Positions 1-6,252 of a DNA stretch of 10,374 bases are shown here, in pieces. The translations under genes were made by a program, and so were the position numbers. The stretch's first letter is position 1; every line of letters starts with the position of its first letter. Source of the stretch: Parachlamydiaceae bacterium (GTDB lineage: Bacteria; Chlamydiota; Chlamydiia; Chlamydiales; Parachlamydiaceae); the NCBI GenBank assembly GCA_013817115.1, contig JACDDG010000052.1:1-10374 (forward strand), written 5' to 3'. A model generated the notes under the pieces. The model had not been told where the DNA came from. It saw nothing but the letters and a program-made list of their open reading frames with translations, and ran no database searches.

Positions 1-6
1 TTCCAT
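1..6 (-). CDS. Possible 5' end of a minus-strand gene cut off by the window edge
   Basis: Only an ATG and one further codon (Glu) are visible. The reason to list it is the ribosome binding site: the minus strand reads AAAGGAG at 12-18, five bases before the ATG, which is as good as any in the window. It has the same direction as the T3SS operon and would be the next gene after cdsP. In Chlamydia that gene is cdsQ, but nothing here identifies the product. Confidence 0.35.
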
Positions 7-128
7 TTATTCTCCTTTACTTTGAAGAATATGTTTACACCATTATCACCTTGGAAGGGAAGCAGAAACTTAAATTGACAGTAAAATTTCAAATTTAGGC
101 CATATTTCTGACATGCCACATTTTATGC

Positions 129-158
129 TTGAAATGAAACAAACTGTTGTAGTATAAT
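129..158 (+). promoter_or_regulatory. Sigma-70-like promoter candidate facing the hairpin region
   Basis: TTGAAA at 129-134 and a perfect TATAAT at 153-158 are separated by 18 bases on the plus strand. Transcription would begin near 165 and run into the hairpin at 183-227, which is followed by T-rich sequence. No protein gene lies downstream on this strand, so any product would be a short RNA. Such matches arise by chance in AT-rich DNA. Confidence 0.3.
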
Positions 159-182
159 TAATTTAATGCGAAAGTTTCGCTC

Positions 183-227
183 GGCTAACCGAAAAATCAA
201 ATGTGATTTTATTTTTATCGGAAAGCC
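183..227 (+). terminator. Hairpin with T-rich flank, possible terminator
   Basis: GGCT at 183-186 pairs with AGCC at 224-227. CCG at 189-191 pairs with CGG at 219-221. The inner arms AAAATCA and TGATTTT pair around an AATG loop, and T-rich sequence follows the inner stem. It could end a plus-strand transcript starting near 165, or minus-strand readthrough from the T3SS operon. Confidence 0.4.
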
Positions 228-293
228 AAAAAATCATAAAGTCGAGAAAGTAGCATGCTAAAAAAAATCAGATAAAACCTTATTCGAATTACT

Positions 294-459
294 TATCACT
301 TAAATAATGAAATTTTGAATATGCAATCGATTGAATTTTTGTCATCTGTCATCCGACAGTCTTTGCTACGCCTAGAAGTTCTAAAGAGACGTCTAGGTTT
401 TTAGCAAATTCGGCAAGTTTCGCTCACTGCCTTATCCAATATTTAATATTTAAGTGATA
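294..459. repeat. Long imperfect palindrome, MITE-like
   Basis: A perfect 13-base inverted repeat, TATCACTTAAATA at 294-306 and its complement at 447-459, brackets 140 bases. The same dyad axis carries a second inverted repeat at the centre: TTTGCTA plus CCTAGA on the left and TCTAGG plus TAGCAAA on the right (362-409). Matching ends and matching centre imply one decayed palindrome of about 166 bp, as in miniature inverted-repeat elements. No target-site duplication was seen. The inner CCTAGA/TCTAGG stem is followed by five T on the plus strand, so a terminator role is also possible. Confidence 0.5.
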
Positions 460-540
460 GTTGATTTCTTTACTCTCTTAATTTCACTTAATTTCTATTT
501 TATCCCCACAGGAACTATCCCTGAGTTATCTAATAAAATC

Positions 541-1977
541 TCATCTTTGAGGGTTACGTCTTTGCTGTTCTCCTTCTCCACCCTCACCTTCTCCACGTCC
601 ACGCTGATCTTTATTGGACTGGTTAATTTCTGCTTTAGCAATTACAGGTTCATTTGCCACTGTTGTAGCTGTAAAGATATGAACATGGTAGCCTTTGGCC
701 TCAAGACCCGCTAGCAAATTTTGCTGCTGCTGTTGAACAACCATCTGTGCATTCTGTGTGAGGTTTGCAAATGTAATATTAACTTCCCCACGTGCACTAT
801 CAAAACCGGTCATGGTAACTTGCGCACCCGCAAAAAGCGGAGGCTGACTCAAAGTCAATGTTGTCTCTGATTTATCGCTTTTAATCATCACAGTGATTTC
901 TTTGACTAATTGTTCGATTAAAGCTCGAAGTGTAGCAGAAGCAGGAATAGGTTTAGGAGCCTCGGCAACATTTCCCACAAGTTCCATCGCACTCACCGGC
1001 TGGATCATGCCCTGTGGATTAACAGCGGAAATATCTTGTTTTTCCCGAGCGAATGGATTAACCACATTTTCTTTTTTCTGCCCCACTGCATTGTCAGCAG
1101 CTACTACGCCGATTTCATCACCAAAATCAGCTAAACCAGATTTACCGCTATCTTCATCTACCTTGTGTCCAATATCTTTATTCTGCTTGGTAAATAAAGC
1201 CGCAGGTGAATCAACATCTTTTTTTTCTTTGCTCGCACTAGCAGCTGCACGGTTAGAGCGTCCTGGACCATAGAGGCTAGGCAATTCTTTTTTCTCTGGC
1301 ACCGGAACTACTGTTTGTTGAGCAACTGCCACTTCTGGCATCTTTTTCTCTATGTTTTTTGGAATTTCTCGAGCTGCTACATCGACATTTACTTTTTGTT
1401 CGGGCTGAGCTTCAGCGATTTCTGCCTCTTCAGGAATTTCTGCATTTTTAGAAATTAATGCACCTTCAGGAGTTTCTGCATTTTCAGAAACATTTTCAGA
1501 AATTACTGCATCTTCAGCAGTTACTGCTTCTTCAGGAATTTCTGCCTTTTTAGAAATATATGCCTTTTCAGGAATATCTGTCTTTTTAATATATGCAATC
1601 TCAGTAGCTTTTGGAGTTTTTGCAACTCGGGCGGCTTGGCCTTCAGCTTCTGCAATTAATTCATCTTCGGGAGGAGGTGGCGCTTCTTTTGATAATTTTA
1701 CTTTAGTTTTGCGTTGAGTAAAAAGAGAAAATGTTGACTGATCAGAAACTTCATCTTCATCGACGGCGCTTAAAGCTGTACCTTCGTCTTCGTCAGACGT
1801 AGAGGGTTTTTTTGAAATTATATTCGAACTGCCTTTGGAATCGTCATCTTTGTCTAAAACATTTTTAAAATTTCGAGAAGCATTGGTATTTAAAGGCCTT
1901 GTTTTTTTCGCATCACCGTCATTGTAAGCTCCATCATTTCGTGGAGTATCTCTTATAAAAAAATTATTATCACTCAT
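541..1977 (-). CDS. cdsP: T3SS needle-length regulator, SctP/CdsP family, enlarged
   Basis: Predicted molecular ruler and substrate-specificity switch of the T3SS (YscP/FliK-like). The identification rests on position after cdsN and cdsO and on the C-terminal part. Residues about 345-440 run from an amphipathic helix (LRALIEQLVKEI) through two beta stretches to a helix rich in Gln and a final strand, the pattern of FliK-type C-terminal domains. Residues 1-340 are hydrophilic, acidic, rich in Pro, Glu, Lys and Ala, and likely unfolded. Residues about 132-190 are degenerate six-residue repeats of the type xAxIPE/xAxISK. The last 25 residues are a Gly/Glu/Arg/Gln low-complexity tail. At 478 residues it is much longer than the roughly 280 of C. 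trachomatis CT671. AGAGGT lies four bases before the ATG; the gap to cdsO is 18 bases. Confidence is high for the family, lower for ruler function. Confidence 0.8.
   Translation of the reverse strand: MSDNNFFIRDTPRNDGAYNDGDAKKTRPLNTNASRNFKNVLDKDDDSKGSSNIISKKPSTSDEDEGTALSAVDEDEVSDQSTFSLFTQRKTKVKLSKEAPPPPEDELIAEAEGQAARVAKTPKATEIAYIKKTDIPEKAYISKKAEIPEEAVTAEDAVISENVSENAETPEGALISKNAEIPEEAEIAEAQPEQKVNVDVAAREIPKNIEKKMPEVAVAQQTVVPVPEKKELPSLYGPGRSNRAAASASKEKKDVDSPAALFTKQNKDIGHKVDEDSGKSGLADFGDEIGVVAADNAVGQKKENVVNPFAREKQDISAVNPQGMIQPVSAMELVGNVAEAPKPIPASATLRALIEQLVKEITVMIKSDKSETTLTLSQPPLFAGAQVTMTGFDSARGEVNITFANLTQNAQMVVQQQQQNLLAGLEAKGYHVHIFTATTVANEPVIAKAEINQSNKDQRGRGEGEGGEGEQQRRNPQR
1408..1584 (-). repeat. 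Degenerate 18-bp (six-codon) repeats inside cdsP
   Basis: The protein reads as successive units KTDIPE, KAYISK, KAEIPE, EAVTAE, DAVISE, a shortened NVSE, then NAETPE, GALISK, NAEIPE and EAEIAE. On the plus strand the DNA shows recurring TTCAGGAATTTCT and TTTAGAAAT blocks. Alternating IPE and ISK units suggest an older 36-bp unit made of two halves. One unit has lost two codons. The array lies in the hydrophilic segment between the N-terminus and the FliK-like domain. Confidence 0.8.
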
Positions 1978-1995
1978 AATTACCTCTTGATTTAA

Positions 1996-2508
1996 CTAGG
2001 ATCTTGCTTTAGCATTTTTCCGTTTATGAGTTAAATATGATGTGGACCCCAACTCATCTTGTTCACGTCCTTCAATAATATCCAACTCTTTACGCGCTTC
2101 TTTAGTCCAATCTATTTTATGATTTTTCAATTTATCTACCTCTTGCCTTTTTTGCCTTAGCAATTCTTTTTCGGCTTCTAAAACCTTTTCTGCCTGCTCT
2201 ACTTGTGCCTTTTGGTCTTTGACCTTCTTTTCTTCAATGGCAAGCTTTTCTTTGGCAACATTAAGATAATTTTTCATTTGCGTCACTTTATCAGAGGAAG
2301 TCTCGTGATCAAGCTCATGGCGCAACTGGATGAGCTTATCAAGCTGGTGCTGTTTTGCTTGGTCTCGAGCCACCTCGCGTTCAACCAACTTATCTTTTTC
2401 CTTTTGAAGGAGTTCTTCTTTTTGCTTAACAACTTTTTCTTGTTCCTCTACACGGCGTTGCTTAACTTTAATAATTTGCTCGAGAGGATAAACAAGCTTT
2501 GGTGTCAT
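1996..2508 (-). CDS. cdsO: T3SS ATPase stalk protein, SctO/CdsO family
   Basis: Predicted central stalk that sits in the ATPase hexamer and links it to the export gate (YscO/FliJ-like). The 170-residue protein is almost wholly coiled coil: residues about 8-135 are charged heptads rich in Lys, Glu, Gln and Leu, with a break near residues 68-76 that would form the turn of an antiparallel hairpin. The N-terminal YPLEQIIKVKQRRVEEQE stretch and the length agree with chlamydial CT670. There are no membrane segments. It lies 22 bases after cdsN and 18 before cdsP, the order conserved in Chlamydia. No strong ribosome binding site precedes the ATG, so coupling to cdsN translation is likely. Coiled coils give weak similarity evidence on their own; gene order makes the call firm. 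Confidence 0.88.
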   Translation of the reverse strand: MTPKLVYPLEQIIKVKQRRVEEQEKVVKQKEELLQKEKDKLVEREVARDQAKQHQLDKLIQLRHELDHETSSDKVTQMKNYLNVAKEKLAIEEKKVKDQKAQVEQAEKVLEAEKELLRQKRQEVDKLKNHKIDWTKEARKELDIIEGREQDELGSTSYLTHKRKNAKARS

Positions 2509-2530
2509 AGCTGACTCTAGTAATTATAAC

Positions 2531-3847
2531 TTATTTAAAAATCGCTCGTAGAAGTTGCACGGATTCCTGAAACGAACATTTCTCATCCACGCTTTGCTTC
2601 AAAAACTTTCGTATTTTTTCAATGTTATCTATCGCAAAATCTACAGATTTATCAGATCCTCGCTTATATTCCCCGATCTTTATAAGCAGCTCGTTATCCA
2701 TATATTTCGAATAAGCATCTAAGAGCTTAAGGACTAATAACTGGTGTTCCTTCGGCACTATAGAACTCATCACCCGGCTTTTAGAGGTGAGTACATCTAC
2801 AGCGGGATAATGACCTGAGCTAGCTAGTTTTCCCGATAAGATGATGTGCCCGTCTAAAATAGATCGCACTTCATCAGCCACAGGTTCATTCATATCATCC
2901 CCTGCCACAAGGATCGTATAGAAAGCTGTGATCGAGCCAGTATCAGAATTGCCTGATCGCTCTAAAAGCTTCGGAAGCGTTGCAAATACCGAAGGCGTAT
3001 ATCCTGCTCTCGCGGGGGGTTCTCCGGCAGCTAGGCCCACCTCACGAAGAGCACGAGCAAAACGAGTAACCGAATCCATCATCAAGATCACAGTTTTTCC
3101 CTGATCTCTGAAGTACTCAGCAATTGCTGTACCCACATATGCGGCATTAAGTCGCAATTGAGAAGCTTGGTCTGAAGTTGAAATAACAAGCACTGAACGC
3201 GCTAGCCCTTCAGGCCCTAAATCCTTCTCAATAAAATCTCTTAATTCTCGACCCCGCTCTCCGATCAAACTAATGACGTTGACATCGGCCTTAGCATTTC
3301 GGGCAATCATGCCTAGCAGCGTTGACTTTCCTCCACCCGCTGCAGCGAAAATTCCGACGCGTTGCCCTTCACCTGTCGTAAGAACCGCATCGATAGCTCT
3401 AACTCCGACGGAGATAGGCGTCTCGATACGCTTCCGTTTAAACGGATCGGGAGGAGCTTGAATAACAGGATAGGTTTCGGTTAACTCTAAGGGCCCTTTT
3501 GTGTGAACATCTAAAGGTTCCCCTAGTCCGTTTAATACCCTTCCTAGAAGATTTTTTCCCACCTTAATATGTAATGGAAGGTGGGTAGGAATCACTTCAG
3601 AGGATGGACCAATTCCTGTCATCTCCCCTAGAGGGGATAAAAATACCTCCTCCCGAGTAAATCCCACAACTTCTGCTAGTAAAGGAGGCCCAGCCCGCTT
3701 AACTAGACAAATTTCACCTATTTTTACACCGGGTACGATCGCTCGAATGAGCATACCCACAATTTCAGTAATGCGACCATTCACAGTCGTCATTTCCAAC
3801 TCTTCTAAACCACCCAAAAGCAGATCAAATTGATCATCCATGCTCAT
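2531..3847 (-). CDS. cdsN: T3SS ATPase, SctN/CdsN family
   Basis: Cytoplasmic hexameric ATPase that detaches chaperones and unfolds substrates at the base of the secretion system. The 438-residue protein has all family parts: an F1-like N-terminal barrel (residues about 20-90), a Walker A loop AAAGGGKST at 168-176, the T3SS/F-type signature GERGRE at 196-201, a Walker B strand ILMMDS ending at Asp258, the [12 protein letters not shown] segment at 277-288, and SRVM at 357-360, whose Arg358 matches the expected arginine finger. Length is normal for the family (EscN has 446). A second ATG two codons in is possible; neither start has a strong ribosome binding site. The upstream spacer holds a large inverted repeat. 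The family call is certain; the chlamydial name follows from context. Confidence 0.97.
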   Translation of the reverse strand: MSMDDQFDLLLGGLEELEMTTVNGRITEIVGMLIRAIVPGVKIGEICLVKRAGPPLLAEVVGFTREEVFLSPLGEMTGIGPSSEVIPTHLPLHIKVGKNLLGRVLNGLGEPLDVHTKGPLELTETYPVIQAPPDPFKRKRIETPISVGVRAIDAVLTTGEGQRVGIFAAAGGGKSTLLGMIARNAKADVNVISLIGERGRELRDFIEKDLGPEGLARSVLVISTSDQASQLRLNAAYVGTAIAEYFRDQGKTVILMMDSVTRFARALREVGLAAGEPPARAGYTPSVFATLPKLLERSGNSDTGSITAFYTILVAGDDMNEPVADEVRSILDGHIILSGKLASSGHYPAVDVLTSKSRVMSSIVPKEHQLLVLKLLDAYSKYMDNELLIKIGEYKRGSDKSVDFAIDNIEKIRKFLKQSVDEKCSFQESVQLLRAIFK

Positions 3848-3872
3848 ATTTCAAACCGTAAGAGTAAAGGAT

Positions 3873-4028
3873 TTAAGGAGGTGGCAAACAAAGTTTACTT
3901 TTAGGCCGCGCTAAAGTTCCCGTGGTTGAACGATCAAAAGTGACTATATTATTTTGGTCACTCTTGATCGTTCAACCCCGGGCTTTAGCAAGACCTAAAG
4001 GCCAAACTTATATTGCCCACCTCCTCAA
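3873..4028. repeat. Large inverted repeat between the CT668-like gene and cdsN
   Basis: Two arms of about 70 bases are near mirror images around a loop of about ten bases (3946-3955). Aligned by eye, about 59 positions pair. The inner 21 positions, from GGTTG through AACGATCAA to AGTGAC, have one mismatch, and the outer ends are TTAAGGAGGTGG against TTGAGGAGGTGG. The element fills nearly the whole 203-base gap. Its size and symmetry fit a miniature inverted-repeat element; in the transcript it would fold into a long hairpin just before cdsN. It lacks a T-tail, so simple intrinsic termination is unlikely. No other copy lies in the window and no clear target duplication was seen. Confidence 0.9.
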
Positions 4029-4050
4029 GACATCTCCAGACAACAATTAA

Positions 4051-4743
4051 TTAAACTTGAACGTTCATAATCGTTTTTGTCGATTCCAAAGACTTGTTGA
4101 GAAGTGCAGTGAACAATTCAACTTCCTGCTGAACAATGCCAACTTTCATTTGCATAACTAACATCGTTGCCGGTGAAACCTGCACGCCAGGAGCAGCAAA
4201 ACGATTTATATCATCCGTAATCGTATTAATTTTATTTTGGCTATCTGTAATATAACCTAAAAATTTTTCGATCGGAGTTGCTTTTTCCGCTGCTATTGGG
4301 GGAGGAGTGTACTCAATTCCGGAACGATTCAATGCAATTTTTAAATTATCGTCGATATGCGATAGTTTATTGCGTAGCTGTTCTTGTACAGAGCTCTTAA
4401 TTTCTAGATTTGGAGTGCGGAGCTTTTCTTTTAGCTCTTCCATTTTGCTTACAGCATCTTGTGCTTGGGCAATTAGCGCCTGGGGCGAACTACGTTGAGC
4501 GTTATCGACCAGACGACCGACACTGGCGACTTCATCCACCAATGTATTCTTAGCACTAGAAATTTTACGAACATCCTGACCGTCCAGTGCTGCGACTGGG
4601 GGCGCCATTAATTGATCGAAGTGCTCTTTATTAGGAGCTACACGGGTTTCCGGCTCAAACTCGTAAGCCTCCGTAGCCGGCGAACTTTCCGTTACCTTCT
4701 CAATCTTTTCTATTTTTTCACTATATCCTTGTCCTTGAGCCAT
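4051..4743 (-). CDS. CT668-like T3SS protein, possible inner-rod (SctI) subunit
   Basis: This 230-residue protein sits where C. trachomatis has CT668, between cdsG and cdsN. The N-terminal 50 residues are polar and probably disordered; residues about 55-155 are charged and helical. The last 42 residues, from SPATMLVMQMKVG to the end, form an amphipathic helix with Met/Gln-rich and VELFTALLNKS elements, resembling the C-terminal polymerising helix of YscI/PrgJ-type inner-rod proteins. Gene order E-F-G-x-N also recalls yscEFGHI. The rod assignment is inference from pattern and place. Compared with typical rod proteins (about 100-140 residues) it has a long N-terminal extension. GAGGGG lies five bases before the ATG. 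There is no signal peptide or membrane segment. Confidence 0.75.
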   Translation of the reverse strand: MAQGQGYSEKIEKIEKVTESSPATEAYEFEPETRVAPNKEHFDQLMAPPVAALDGQDVRKISSAKNTLVDEVASVGRLVDNAQRSSPQALIAQAQDAVSKMEELKEKLRTPNLEIKSSVQEQLRNKLSHIDDNLKIALNRSGIEYTPPPIAAEKATPIEKFLGYITDSQNKINTITDDINRFAAPGVQVSPATMLVMQMKVGIVQQEVELFTALLNKSLESTKTIMNVQV

Positions 4744-4798
4744 GAGATCCCCTCGAATTAGTTATTATTTATTAGAGCCTCTCATCAATTACTCCTTA

Positions 4799-5236
4799 CT
4801 ACTCCACTTCACTCATTACAAAAAATGGAGCTTTCATCTTATTTAGGTCTTTTTCAGCCCAAACTAAGGCAATTTCACCTAGAGATTTAATCGTTGGGTC
4901 ATCACTCTTGGCGATAATCTCGCGGATTAATTTCTCTCCCTCTGCCCTTTTCTGCTTATTAAGTAAAAGACAAATACCATAAAAAGTTTTTGCTAAATTA
5001 TTATCGGGCTCTTTTTTCACTACATTGTCAAAAAGTCGCACGGCCTCTTTAAGGTCGAGTTTGTTTAAAGCAATGTAACCAAGCCCTATTTGAGGAGCGG
5101 TAGAATTGGGGCTTACCATTTGAGCTGCGGCGAAAATGCGATTTGCGCTAATTTCGTCCAACTGCTTAACAGCTACAAAGCCTGCTTCGATAAAAAGAGA
5201 AAAGTCATTTTTAAAATCTTCTAGTATGTCGCTCAT
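4799..5236 (-). CDS. cdsG: TPR needle chaperone, SctG/CdsG family
   Basis: Predicted partner of CdsE that binds the needle subunit CdsF in the cytoplasm and stops it from polymerising early (PscG/YscG role). With the start at 5236 it has 145 residues, close to CT667 of C. trachomatis. Residues about 14-108 form three TPR-like helical pairs; the clearest is GLGYIALNKLDLKEAVRLFDNVVKKEP split over residues 51-77, with the usual Gly, Ala, Leu and Pro spacing. The reading frame is open upstream to an ATG at 5356, but that start lies inside a hairpin and has no conserved look, while the chosen ATG has GAGAGG five bases before it and begins a normal soluble N-terminus (MSDILEDF). The 180-base spacer from cdsF contains the hairpin at 5342-5404. 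Confidence 0.85.
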   Translation of the reverse strand: MSDILEDFKNDFSLFIEAGFVAVKQLDEISANRIFAAAQMVSPNSTAPQIGLGYIALNKLDLKEAVRLFDNVVKKEPDNNLAKTFYGICLLLNKQKRAEGEKLIREIIAKSDDPTIKSLGEIALVWAEKDLNKMKAPFFVMSEVE

Positions 5237-5341
5237 GAAGCCTCTCTTTTTCGTAGATAAATTTATAATCATCCCTTGCAAGCTGTCGAACACCAAATAC
5301 AAATAACAGAAAGAGGCAAGTAGAAATAATCCCTTAACCTC

Positions 5342-5404
5342 TTTCTGACCCTCCATGAGAATCTTCGACCGAAGATCCTCATAAAGGAGGAGGAAAGCCA
5401 GAAA
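5342..5404 (-). promoter_or_regulatory. Stable hairpin just after the needle gene
   Basis: In the minus-strand transcript, TTTCTG pairs with CAGAAA (outer), CCTCC with GGAGG, ATGAG with CTCAT, then a G-U pair and ATCTTC with GAAGAT around a GGUC loop: 23 pairs with two internal bulges. It begins 12 bases after the cdsF stop. No T-run follows, so it is more likely an mRNA-stabilising or attenuating structure than a full terminator. A needle transcript ending here would be more abundant and more stable than the distal genes. Confidence 0.6.
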
Positions 5405-5416
5405 ATGAATTCTAGC

Positions 5417-5686
5417 TTATCCTTTAACGTTTCTTGACATACTCATAATGGCTTGGTTTGAAGCCGAAACCACGTTTGTAGACATGTCTGAAAGTTGTGC
5501 TAAGTGGTTCATAAGCATCTGCATTTCAAACATATCGCCGATGCTGATAGAACTTCTATTTGACGCAATTTTAGCTAGTTTTACTTTAACGCTAGCTGTT
5601 GCATCATTAACAACTTTAAATAATGATTTTACATTAAGACCATCTTGAATATTAGCACTACCATCAAATCTACTTGGGCTAGTCAT
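5417..5686 (-). CDS. cdsF: T3SS needle subunit, SctF/CdsF family
   Basis: Small exported subunit that polymerises into the extracellular needle. The 89-residue protein has the two-helix form of the family: a helix at about 18-43, a turn at NRSSISIG (43-50) and a C-terminal helix that starts DMFEMQMLMNHL and ends MSRNVKG. The Met/Gln-rich C-terminal helix and the RN-K ending agree with CT666 of Chlamydia (83 residues). There is no signal peptide, as expected for a T3SS substrate. Start choice: an in-frame ATG at 5698 exists, but it overlaps the GGAGG ribosome binding site of the ATG at 5686, which is spaced five bases, so the inner ATG is right. It lies between its two presumed chaperone genes cdsE and cdsG. 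Confidence 0.92.
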   Translation of the reverse strand: MTSPSRFDGSANIQDGLNVKSLFKVVNDATASVKVKLAKIASNRSSISIGDMFEMQMLMNHLAQLSDMSTNVVSASNQAIMSMSRNVKG

Positions 5687-5691
5687 ATGGA

Positions 5692-5696
5692 CCTCC
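5692..5696 (-). promoter_or_regulatory. Ribosome binding site deciding the cdsF start
   Basis: GGAGG on the minus strand, five bases before the ATG at 5686. It directly follows another in-frame ATG (5696-5698), which therefore cannot use it. This gives an 89-residue needle protein instead of 93. Confidence 0.85.
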
Positions 5697-5723
5697 ATTC
5701 TATTTATAATACAAACATTGGTA

Positions 5724-5778
5724 ACAGCAGAAAGAAATTACATTTCTCGAAAAATCTATGATTTTTCACTCCCGCTGT
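5724..5778 (-). promoter_or_regulatory. Structured cdsF leader, possible three-way junction
   Basis: In the cdsE-cdsF spacer, ACAGC (5774-5778 on the minus strand) pairs with GCTGT (5724-5728) and encloses two perfect hairpins side by side: GAAAAATC/GATTTTTC with a three-base loop (5749-5767) and AGAAAT/ATTTCT with a three-base loop (5733-5747). The element ends 37 bases before the cdsF start codon. The nested layout suggests a folded mRNA element. It could also mark an RNA-processing site that separates the needle message from cdsE. Confidence 0.5.
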
Positions 5779-5832
5779 CCCAAATCAATTAATTTAACAA
5801 CCCCCTAAAAAGGGTACTATAACACAATAACT

Positions 5833-6075
5833 CTATTTTGCCCCAAAACGACCAATGACTCTTAATAAGGAGGTGTATCCATGCAATAGAACACCGAGTT
5901 GATCAAAACCCCCCTTATCTCCACCACCACGCAACAAATTTTTAATTTGTTGGATTTTTCCTTCCACATCTTTTTTAATAGACATTCGTTTCTGAGGGTC
6001 TTTTAATTCCACTTCTAAATCAAAAACAAACTCTTCAACTTTCTTTTTCTTCTTATGACCTTCAAGACCGAACAT
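5833..6075 (-). CDS. cdsE: Needle co-chaperone, SctE/CdsE family
   Basis: An 80-residue soluble protein at the place of chlamydial CT665, expected to act with CdsG to hold the needle subunit. Features agree with the family: a short basic N-terminus (HKKKKK at 7-12), a conserved FVFDLEVELKDP stretch at about 16-27, a helix GKIQQIKNLLRGG at 39-51, and a C-terminal FDQLGVLLHGYTSLLRVI helix (58-75). It is the first gene after the operon promoter, and GAGGTG lies four bases before its ATG. Sequence similarity to Pseudomonas PscE/YscE is too weak to see by eye, so the name follows chlamydial gene order. Confidence 0.85.
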   Translation of the reverse strand: MFGLEGHKKKKKVEEFVFDLEVELKDPQKRMSIKKDVEGKIQQIKNLLRGGGDKGGFDQLGVLLHGYTSLLRVIGRFGAK

Positions 6076-6131
6076 GCTTCACCTCAAAGAGAATTGTTTT
6101 GTTTGCTACATTAATCCATAGCTCTATTCTC

Positions 6132-6160
6132 AGTATAGCATATGGATATTATTGTGACAA
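6132..6160 (-). promoter_or_regulatory. Near-consensus sigma-70 promoter of the cdsE-cdsP operon
   Basis: On the minus strand, TTGTCA (6155-6160) and TATACT (6132-6137) are separated by exactly 17 bases, and a TGC extended -10 precedes TATACT. Transcription would start near 6125 and leave a leader of about 50 bases before cdsE. It is the best promoter match in the window and faces the T3SS genes. Confidence 0.7.
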
Positions 6161-6252
6161 GTATTTATATTATATTAAATGGGACGATAAAAGTTGGATT
6201 TTCCTCCGGTTGCTACATACTCCATAAAGCACTAATATACCGAAGAAATACG

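Larger units (their letters stand above)
7..540. other. Long intergenic region without a complete gene
   Basis: No convincing coding sequence was found on either strand in this AT-rich spacer beyond cdsP. It contains a plus-strand promoter-like sequence (129-158), a hairpin (183-227) and a long imperfect palindrome (294-459). A short open frame running in on the plus strand from 454 overlaps the end of cdsP in antisense and has no family character. A cdsQ gene directly after cdsP, as in Chlamydia, is not present here. Confidence 0.7.

Noticed and set aside
893..1273. 126-codon plus-strand frame opposite cdsP
   Set aside because: Antisense shadow of the biased cdsP codons; Ser/Ala-rich without family features.
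1408..1584. CRISPR-like array
   Set aside because: The repeats are 18-bp coding units without spacers, inside cdsP.
5237..5356. Forty-residue N-terminal extension of cdsG, partly hydrophobic
   Set aside because: Its ATG lies inside the hairpin after cdsF and has no good ribosome binding site; the ATG at 5236 has GAGAGG five bases before it and gives the usual family length.
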